A stretch of 9,258 bases of DNA. Source: an uncultured Flavobacteriales bacterium. Lineage in GTDB: Bacteria; Bacteroidota; Bacteroidia; Flavobacteriales_D; Crocinitomicaceae. The translations under genes and the position numbers were made by a program. Within the stretch, counting starts at the first letter, position 1. Every line of letters begins with the position of its first letter. Location: the NCBI GenBank assembly GCA_905479845.1, contig CAJQOB010000195.1:1-9258 (forward strand). The letters are read 5' to 3'. Shown here piece by piece: positions 1 through 5,751 of this stretch. The notes beneath the pieces were generated by a model, which worked only from the letters and a program-made list of their open reading frames with translations, did not search any database and was not told the origin of the DNA.

Positions 1-2124
1 TTCCTCAGGAGTATATCCCCATTTTAGTTTCACCAAGGCTGATTGTCCTCCAACAGGGTTGGCAGAGCCATGCAGTAATTGAGCCGCGGTAACTCCTCCA
101 GACAACTGTCTGTAAATATTAATGTCATCAGGGTGAACCACATCACCGATGGAAACTTCAGCGGAAATTGCTTGACCACCTTCGTTCACTCCTTTTGAAA
201 TAGCAATGTGCGAGTGTTCGTCAATAATACCAGATGTTAAGTGCTTTCCTGTTCCATCAATTTGAATAGTTTCTTTGGGTAAAGATGGCTTTCTTGTTCC
301 AGCGTATTTAATCTTTCCGCCTTCAACTAAAACAAACCCTTCCTTCACGATACCTTCGATTCCATTTGTCCAAATTGTGACATTACTGAAGAGAATTGGC
401 TGCGTCTCAGGAAGAGAGTCAAATCCGTACGCCATGTTTGGAAACCAAGCAACAGCCAAAGAATCCGTTTTGAAAGGTGTCTTTTCATCAGTTTTAGCTG
501 ATTTTCCTTTTTCCTTCTGAACGGCGTGCCATTTCACCCATTCGCCAGTCGGAGTCATTCCGTCTCCTTCAAATATTTTAAGTCGATGGTTGATTTTCCC
601 TCTGAGGTTCACACTTCCTTTCCAAATGGAATCGTTAATTCCGAATTGAAGCGTGATGTCGTTCTGATCAACGATCACTGTAACTTTAATCTTCGAATCA
701 GGCTTCTCTATTCCGTTCTTCTCAGGAGTGATGGAACCAGAAAATTTTCCAGGTTCTTTCGATTCTATCTTTATTGGAAACCTGCGATCTCCAACTAACA
801 GGCTGTACTTCCCAGCTAATTCTGGACGTTCGTATGTTTTAACAATTGAACGCTCTCCCAAAGACCATGTTTCAATCATTTCTGTTGAAGCATCTTCCAA
901 AGGATTTGAAGAGTAAATTGTGAAACTCGCTAGTTTCCCTACTTCTAAAGAACCAATTTTCGAATCTGCTCCAAGCAATTTGGCAGGGTTGAGGGTTAGT
1001 GCTTTCAGTGCTTCGGATGGGGACAAACCGTATTCAACGGCCTTTCTCAAGTGAGCCCAGAATTCCTTTGATGTTTTGTGACCTTCCATTGTGATACAAA
1101 TCGGAATACCATTTTCCACAAGAATGGAAGGATTGTATGGAGCCATTTCCCATTGTTTCAAATCGCTTAATGGGATTTGTCGAGCTACGTATGGGTCGGT
1201 AACATCATAGGCTTTTGGGAAATTAATCGGAAGAATAATTGTACTTGACAATGCCTTCAATTCTTCAGTAATCCCGTATTCATCCCCAGAGCCAATGTAG
1301 GCAAAGGATCGATTGAATTCTGTTGCAATTTTCGCGGCTCTCAGAATTTCCCACTTGTCTTTTGTATAGAAAATGCTAGCTTGATCCCATTGAGAATTCA
1401 AGGCTTCCAGCGATAAATTACGCTCCGTTTGTTCGTTTGATTGATACCACTGAGCGTCGTAAAAAGCTTGACGAAGAAGTGCAATTGATCCCATCTGTGA
1501 GGAAGGATATGTTTGTCGGGACACTCCTTTCGAAAAAGAGAAAAAACTTCCTGACCCCATGTTCAAAGTGGGTTTGTACAATTTTGATTTCGTCAGTGAA
1601 ACCAAAGCTCCTTGACCCTGTGCAACTCCATCTTTTTGATGTGTGAATGCAAATCCAAATCCTGCATCCAAATATGATTTGTTGGCTTTCTCATTCGGAG
1701 TGTAGCCTTGAGATGCGTCAATTTCTGGATGAATAGATTCATTCCAATAGTACGATCCAGGTTTCGAAGATTCCATTTGAGGGCGACCATTTCCTTTTCC
1801 AGCTACCGCTTTTTTTACACCGATTTCACTCGAAAGCTCAATGAAGGAAGGCATAATTGTCAAACCTTTACAGTCAATCTCTACGGCGTTTTTTGGAATT
1901 GATACGCGCTTACCTACTTTTTCGATTGTTGTTCCTTTAATCAGAATCGTCGCATTTTCTAGTGTTTCCGTAGGTGAAACGAAAATTCGAGCGTGAGTCA
2001 AAGCGTAATAGGGTGCTTGCGATTGCGAAACTCCATTTTGAGGAACTTGAGCAAAAGAATTGGCATTTATAACCAAAATAAAAAGGAACAAAGCTCCTTT
2101 CAGCAAGTTTAATTGTTGCATCAT
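1..2124 (-). CDS. Secreted tandem amidohydrolase-family protein (C-terminus beyond window)
   Basis: The frame is open from the ATG at 2124 to the left edge, giving 708 residues with no stop. A second ATG follows immediately, so the start could be one codon later. Residues 1-25 look like a Sec signal peptide: a hydrophobic stretch ending in SFA before Gln26. Residues 41-100 resemble the beta-sandwich start of an amidohydrolase, but the usual PGFID-H-H segment reads PSFIELSSE (92-100), with no HxH. Residues 345-430 look like the end of that first domain (NPAKLLG near 378, then KIGSLEVGKLA). A second domain begins near residue 575 and has an intact metal-binding motif, DEHSHIA (H637 and H639), followed by LHGSANPVGGQSA near 685. 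This fits the roughly 1000-residue two-unit amidohydrolases common in flavobacteria. The substrate is unknown to me. It is probably periplasmic or exported. It is divergent from the gene at 2216. Family call strong, function open. Confidence 0.85.
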   Translation of the reverse strand, partial: MMQQLNLLKGALFLFILVINANSFAQVPQNGVSQSQAPYYALTHARIFVSPTETLENATILIKGTTIEKVGKRVSIPKNAVEIDCKGLTIMPSFIELSSEIGVKKAVAGKGNGRPQMESSKPGSYYWNESIHPEIDASQGYTPNEKANKSYLDAGFGFAFTHQKDGVAQGQGALVSLTKSKLYKPTLNMGSGSFFSFSKGVSRQTYPSSQMGSIALLRQAFYDAQWYQSNEQTERNLSLEALNSQWDQASIFYTKDKWEILRAAKIATEFNRSFAYIGSGDEYGITEELKALSSTIILPINFPKAYDVTDPYVARQIPLSDLKQWEMAPYNPSILVENGIPICITMEGHKTSKEFWAHLRKAVEYGLSPSEALKALTLNPAKLLGADSKIGSLEVGKLASFTIYSSNPLEDASTEMIETWSLGERSIVKTYERPELAGKYSLLVGDRRFPIKIESKEPGKFSGSITPEKNGIEKPDSKIKVTVIVDQNDITLQFGINDSIWKGSVNLRGKINHRLKIFEGDGMTPTGEWVKWHAVQKEKGKSAKTDEKTPFKTDSLAVAWFPNMAYGFDSLPETQPILFSNVTIWTNGIEGIVKEGFVLVEGGKIKYAGTRKPSLPKETIQIDGTGKHLTSGIIDEHSHIAISKGVNEGGQAISAEVSIGDVVHPDDINIYRQLSGGVTAAQLLHGSANPVGGQSALVKLKWGYTPEE

Positions 2125-2189
2125 TCGGTGAAATTAATAATTTGGGGTGAGATGGTGAAGTTCTTTGTGGTTTCAACCTCCCAATTTCG

Positions 2190-2197
2190 TACTTTTA
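2190..2197 (+). promoter_or_regulatory. Candidate Bacteroidota -7 box for the 2216-4194 operon
   Basis: TACTTTTA matches the Bacteroidota -7 consensus TAnnTTTG at all but the last position. It lies about 18 bases before the ATG at 2216, which implies a very short leader. A TTTG at 2164-2167 could be the -33 element, but its spacing of 22 bases is somewhat long. No clear Shine-Dalgarno sequence precedes the ATG, which is normal in this phylum. Prediction by pattern only. Confidence 0.45.
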
Positions 2198-2200
2198 CAG

Positions 2201-2208
2201 CAAAATTA
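2201..2208 (-). promoter_or_regulatory. Candidate -7 box for the divergent amidohydrolase gene
   Basis: Read on the minus strand this is TAATTTTG, a full match to TAnnTTTG, 76 bases before the ATG at 2124. I found no convincing TTTG at the expected -33 distance, so the call is weak. It sits three bases from the candidate plus-strand box at 2190-2197, so the two promoters would be back to back and could compete for RNA polymerase. Confidence 0.3.
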
Positions 2209-2215
2209 GACAATT

Positions 2216-2668
2216 ATGAGCGCATTAATTCACGCACATTCAGGACTACGTTGGGTGGCACTTTTCCTATTGGTTTTCGCAATTTTTAATGCTGCGAGAT
2301 CACAATCATCTGGTAAATACGAGAAAAAGGACAAAATGATCAACTTGTTCGCAATGATCATGCTGCACATTCAATTACTTATCGGATTTGTGCTTTACTA
2401 CTTATCGCCAAAAGTTCAATTCGTTGAAGGTTGGATGTCAAGTGACGTTGCCGGAGGAATGTATCGTTTTTATGGACTAGAGCACATCTTGGGAATGATT
2501 GTGGCGATTGCGATCGTAACAATGGGAAGAAGTAAAGCAGAAAAGAAATTGAAAGGAACACGCGATAAGCACCGTCGTATTATGATTTCATACACGATCG
2601 GTTTATTGATCATTCTAGCAATGATTCCTTGGCCGTTCCGCGAAGCATTGAGAGGAGCATGGTTCTAA
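2216..2668 (+). CDS. Small four-helix cytochrome-b-like membrane protein
   Basis: This 150-residue protein has four hydrophobic segments, at roughly residues 11-28, 42-63, 88-104 and 122-138, separated by short basic loops (for example KYEKKDK and RSKAEKKLK). Histidines lie at or near helix ends: H6 and H8 in the N-terminal HAHSGLRW, H51 in MLHIQLL, and H90 in LEHILGM. These are plausible heme ligands. It resembles a family found across Bacteroidota that databases often label cytochrome B; no enzymatic role is established that I can name. The gene overlaps the next one, a cytochrome c lipoprotein, by 10 bases, which supports a role in electron transfer or heme chemistry at the inner membrane. 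The N-terminal Met sits just after a plausible promoter, and no earlier in-frame start is needed. Heme binding is inferred. Confidence 0.8.
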   Translation: MSALIHAHSGLRWVALFLLVFAIFNAARSQSSGKYEKKDKMINLFAMIMLHIQLLIGFVLYYLSPKVQFVEGWMSSDVAGGMYRFYGLEHILGMIVAIAIVTMGRSKAEKKLKGTRDKHRRIMISYTIGLLIILAMIPWPFREALRGAWF

Positions 2669-2997
2669 AGAATGCATTTTTTATTGTTGGTGTTTTGTTG
2701 ATTTCATCCTGTACTGAGGGTGAGATTAGCACGGTTAAAGAAGACAGCACCAACGTTGAGGTAGATGGTCGATTGTTATACATGAATCAATGTATTTCAT
2801 GCCATGGACCGAAAGGTGATCTTGGAAATTCAGGATCTAAGGATTTAACAAAATCGAAGTTAGACGAAGCAGCTGTGCTCAAAGTCATCAAGAAAGGAAA
2901 AGGTACAATGCCGCCATTCGAATATTTGTTGACAACTGAAAAAGAGCGCGAAGCTGTTGTGCAATACGTCATGTCATTGCGTAAAGAAGAGAAATAA
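2659..2997 (+). CDS. Small lipoprotein c-type cytochrome
   Basis: From the ATG at 2659 the product has 112 residues. An upstream in-frame ATG at 2629 would add ten charged residues that spoil the signal peptide, so 2659 is preferred. A hydrophobic leader (residues 5-17) ends in a lipobox, ISSC, with the acylated Cys at 18. Heme attachment is CISCH at 45-49, followed by GPKGD. The likely axial Met is M84 in GTMPPF, as in class I monoheme cytochromes. The C-terminal helix (94-107, EREAVVQYVMSL) is the usual one for this fold. It is probably anchored on the periplasmic side and carries single electrons. The start lies inside the preceding gene's last codons and the stop TAA touches the hflX ATG, so all three genes should be co-transcribed. 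Its partners are unknown. Confidence 0.9.
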   Translation: MVLKNAFFIVGVLLISSCTEGEISTVKEDSTNVEVDGRLLYMNQCISCHGPKGDLGNSGSKDLTKSKLDEAAVLKVIKKGKGTMPPFEYLLTTEKEREAVVQYVMSLRKEEK

Positions 2998-4194
2998 ATG
3001 GGAGGAGGACATGTTCTTGTTGATGCCGTTGAGGAAAAATGTGTGTTGGTCGGAGTGATAACACAGCAAACAACTGAGGCGCAGGCAAAAGATTATATTG
3101 ATGAGTTAGCATTCTTAGCTGAAACTGCTGGGGCAATTACGATAGAAACCTTTATGCAGAAAATGGAGTTTGCTAATTCTAAAACATATGTAGGGAAAGG
3201 TAAGCTACAAGAAATTAGGGACTTCGTAAAATCAAATGAGATTGAATTGGTCATTTTTGATGACGAATTAAGCCCATCTCAACTTCGAAATATTGAGGCG
3301 TTTTTGGAACTAAAAGTATTGGACCGAAATAGTTTGATTCTAGATATTTTCGCAAGTCGAGCAAGAACAGCGCATGCCAAAACGCAAGTTGAATTGGCTC
3401 AGTTGCAATATGCACTTCCTCGATTAACTCGATTGTGGACTCACCTTGACCGTCAGAAAGGGGGTATCGGAATGCGTGGACCTGGTGAAACGGAAATCGA
3501 GACAGATAGAAGAATCATTCAGGATAAGATTTCCTTACTTCAGAAGAAACTTAAGAAAATTGACAAGCAAAAGACCGTACAACGAGGAAATCGTGGTCAA
3601 TTGGTTCGAGCCGCGCTTGTTGGATATACCAACGTTGGTAAGAGTACCATCATGAACATGATGAGTAAATCTGACGTCTTTGCAGAAAACAAATTGTTCG
3701 CTACACTCGATACTACGGTGCGTAAAGTGGTGATTGAAAATTTGCCCTTTCTTATGGCTGATACGGTAGGTTTCATCCGAAAGTTGCCACATCAACTCGT
3801 GGAGTCGTTTAAATCTACGCTAGATGAGGTGCGTGAAGCTGATGTATTGATTCATGTTTTAGATATCGCACACCCGAATTTTGAGGAACAGTTCCAAGTG
3901 GTTAACGAAACCCTGAATGAAATCGGGGTAGGGGATAAACCGACGATCGTTGTTTTCAATAAAATGGATGCCTACGAATACGTCGAATTGGAAGAGGGTG
4001 AAATTCCTGACACAGATGCAAATCCTTCATTGGAGGAGTTGAGGAAAACGTGGATGGCCAAATTGAATGACACCAAGTGTGTGTTCATTTCCGCGCAGAA
4101 TAAAGGAAACATCAACGAGTTTAAAAGCGTTTTATATGACGAAGTAAAACGAATCTTCCAAGTGCGTTATCCTTACCATAACTTCCTGTACTAA
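2998..4194 (+). CDS. hflX: Ribosome-associated GTPase HflX
   Basis: The 398-residue product has the HflX layout: an N-terminal glycine-rich subdomain (about 15-155, with YVGKGKLQEI near 64-73), the signature GPGETEIETDRR at 161-172, a coiled linker (173-195), then a GTPase domain. G1 is GYTNVGKST (209-217), the switch I threonines are T239 and T240, G3 is DTVGF (255-259), G4 is NKMD (321-324) and G5 is SAQN (365-368). HflX binds the 50S subunit and splits stalled or hibernating 70S ribosomes during heat and other stress, acting in the cytoplasm. The length is normal for Bacteroidota. The ATG abuts the TAA of the cytochrome c gene (TAAATG), suggesting translational coupling. The 3' end overlaps the convergent VOC frame by 63 bases. 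All catalytic motifs are intact. Confidence 0.97.
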   Translation: MGGGHVLVDAVEEKCVLVGVITQQTTEAQAKDYIDELAFLAETAGAITIETFMQKMEFANSKTYVGKGKLQEIRDFVKSNEIELVIFDDELSPSQLRNIEAFLELKVLDRNSLILDIFASRARTAHAKTQVELAQLQYALPRLTRLWTHLDRQKGGIGMRGPGETEIETDRRIIQDKISLLQKKLKKIDKQKTVQRGNRGQLVRAALVGYTNVGKSTIMNMMSKSDVFAENKLFATLDTTVRKVVIENLPFLMADTVGFIRKLPHQLVESFKSTLDEVREADVLIHVLDIAHPNFEEQFQVVNETLNEIGVGDKPTIVVFNKMDAYEYVELEEGEIPDTDANPSLEELRKTWMAKLNDTKCVFISAQNKGNINEFKSVLYDEVKRIFQVRYPYHNFLY

Positions 4195-4730
4195 CTTATT
4201 CTCTACTTTCCTTAAACGACTTGAGTGCATTTTAAAGCTGAACTTAGGAGGTTTACCGATGTTGATTACATTTCCATCAGGATCGGTTAACATAAAACTC
4301 GCTGGTCCACTCGTGTTTACATCTGCTTCAGAATCTAATTCAACCCCTGCCGATTTTAAGTGTTCCTGAATCTTTCTCACATCATCGAATGATTCAATAT
4401 TTTGTCCGTTTTCGTCCCAACCTGGATTGAATGTTAAAACGTTTGAAGGAAGCATCCCTTGGAATAAACCAATTAAGGAATTTTCATTCTTCATGATTAA
4501 ATAATTCTGTTTCATATCCCCGCCCAGAACGGTAAATCCGAATTTCTCATAAAACTGTTTTGATGTGCTAAGGTCTTTTACGTTAAGACTAATTGAGAAG
4601 GCTCCTAATTTCATTGTAGTTGTTTTTTCGGTATTAATACTAGGTTTTTCGATGTCCTTTTTTTCATTCGATGAACAACTTATAAAAGAAGTTAATATAA
4701 CTGGACTACTTGAGTGATTGCTTTTTGCAT
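4132..4730 (-). pseudogene. VOC (glyoxalase-fold) lipoprotein gene, leader frameshifted and 3' end extended
   Basis: The intact frame from the ATG at 4614 gives 160 residues. Residues 1-120 are a VOC domain: the start GAFSISLNVKDL, then FYEKFGF, NPGWDENG at 64-71 and LTDPDGN at 109-115. Relatives I recall end near 120-125, just after this last motif; here about 40 extra residues run into the hflX 3' end. Upstream in the same frame are 26 codons, up to 4692, reading TSFISCSSNEKKD and so on. That is a lipobox with Cys at 4675-4677 plus a typical lipoprotein linker, but this frame has no start codon. An ATG at 4730-4728 in another frame reads MQKAITQVVQLY then stop. Changing one or two bases in the TTATATTA tract (about 4693-4700) would join the leader to the lipobox. 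So the gene probably encoded a membrane-anchored VOC protein, and the frame from 4614 may still yield an unanchored protein. Substrate unknown. Confidence 0.72.
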
Positions 4731-4731
4731 G

Positions 4732-5635
4732 TTATATAAGTTTGATTTTTTTGACAGGAACATATAAGTCTAAGTCTAGGTGTTCCCAATTGAGAATGTT
4801 CTTTTTGTCATTGAAGATTTCTAAGCCTGCCTGCTGTTCTGGTTCATACGAGCTATTGATCAACCAATCGTTAAACAGGTATTTTATCGCTGTAGCAACG
4901 AGATTAAAGCTTCCTGAAACAGAGCTAACGGCATATTTGCATTTTGGGAGCGTCATTGTTTGGATTAAAGGATGTTCAACCTTTAAGTTGCTTGGTATTG
5001 TAATACAAACTTCATATCGATATTTTTCCTAGGGCGCAACCATTGGGGCGTCACTGGACATTTCAAAGATTGTTTCAGATGAAAAGAGCTTCATCTTTTT
5101 TGACCAATCCATTAGCTTTTCAAAAGCTTCCAATACTAAACCATCTTTATATGAATCCAATACTCTTATGTAGGCAATTCGTCTTTCTGGGAAATCTCTA
5201 ATGTCTACTGGAAAACTGGCTTTTAATTCATCTTCGTTCATGTTACAATGATAGTCCTCTACGGGAAATAGTTCTTTGCGAATCTTGCTATTTTTAATCT
5301 TTCCACTTTTTCGGTAACTACTTGGAGATACTTCCAAATACTGCTTAAAGGACCTCGAAAAAATTGAAGGAGAAGAGTATCCGCAGTTATATGCAATGTC
5401 CGAGATAGAATCGTTAGTGTACTTCAATAGTTTCATTGATTTCTCTAGTCGAACGCGGTGCGTAAAATCATTCACGGATTCTCCTGTAACGGCCGTAAAG
5501 ATTCTGTGAAAATGATAAGGAGAAAAATAAGACACAGACGCGAGTTCTGATAAGGTTATTTTTTTATTTAAATGGCTATTTATATAGTCAATTGCTTTAT
5601 TAACCCGTTGTCTATATATCAGTAGATTTATTCAT
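4732..5635 (-). pseudogene. AraC-family regulator with GyrI-like effector domain, frameshifted and with in-frame TAG
   Basis: The longest open piece (5535-5029, from a GTG) is only part of the gene. The same frame extends upstream through codons reading YRQRVNKAIDYINSHLNKK and ITLSELAS, the first helix-turn-helix. A start ATG at 5635-5633 (MNKSTDI) is out of frame; adding one AT to the ATATAT tract at 5613-5619 joins them. Downstream of the TAG at 5031-5029 the frame continues for 98 codons (EKYRYEVCITIP onward) to a TAA at 4734-4732. The repaired product has about 301 residues, the usual length for the AraC-plus-GyrI family. It has HTH1 near 29-48 (SPYHFHRIF), HTH2 near 77-109 (ISDIAYNCGYSS) and a GyrI-like ligand-binding domain near 140-301, cut by the TAG at codon 203. 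The stop lies one base before the VOC leader ATG, so the two formed an operon. Without repair, DNA binding and ligand sensing are probably lost. Confidence 0.82.
5029..5031 (-). other. In-frame TAG splitting the GyrI-like domain
   Basis: On the minus strand the codons read GCG CCC TAG GAA AAA. Residues on both sides belong to one GyrI-like domain: SSDAPMVAP before and EKYRYEVCITIP after. Relatives have a continuous segment of the TPPEKCRYDVC type here. One base change from AAG, CAG or GAG would explain the stop. Confidence 0.8.
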
Positions 5636-5693
5636 CTTTCTCACTCTTTAATGACGTCCTGAACTATACACGTCTTATGGTATCAATAGTTAC
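5636..5693 (-). promoter_or_regulatory. Short spacer expected to hold the araC promoter
   Basis: Between the terminator of the 741-residue protein gene and the araC ATG lie 58 bases. On the minus strand they include TTGATA and a TATAGTT element, but the spacing is too short for a standard promoter and neither fits TAnnTTTG well. I therefore name the region rather than a precise site. Confidence 0.25.
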
Positions 5694-5728
5694 AAAAAAA
5701 GCGCTCACCAATTAAGGCAAACGCTTTT
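5694..5728 (-). terminator. Intrinsic terminator of the T9SS surface protein gene
   Basis: Read on the minus strand, AAAAGCG (5728-5722) pairs with CGCTTTT (5703-5697). The inner UUUGCC and GGUGAG segments also pair, partly through G-U pairs, giving about 13 pairs closed by a UUAAUU loop. The run of T continues to 5694. It begins 24 bases after the TAA at 5752-5754, the right place to end that transcript before araC. Confidence 0.85.
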
Positions 5729-5751
5729 CGCTTTCATAAGTAAGTAAATTC

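Noticed and set aside
1593..2176. Several 60-80 codon frames on both strands around the amidohydrolase 5' end
   Set aside because: They are shadows of the continuous 708-codon frame from 2124 to the left edge, which has a signal peptide and family motifs.
2629..2658. An earlier ATG for the cytochrome c lipoprotein
   Set aside because: It adds MAVPRSIERS before the hydrophobic leader and would weaken the lipoprotein signal; the ATG at 2659 gives a standard leader.
4718..5032. A 104-codon open frame on the plus strand
   Set aside because: It lies antisense to the GyrI-like half of the broken araC gene, has no recognisable domain, and its minus-strand counterpart has clear family content.
5029..5535. 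A short, complete 168-residue AraC regulator starting at GTG
   Set aside because: The GTG codes for a Val inside the first helix-turn-helix, and family sequence continues in the same frame on both sides of this piece.
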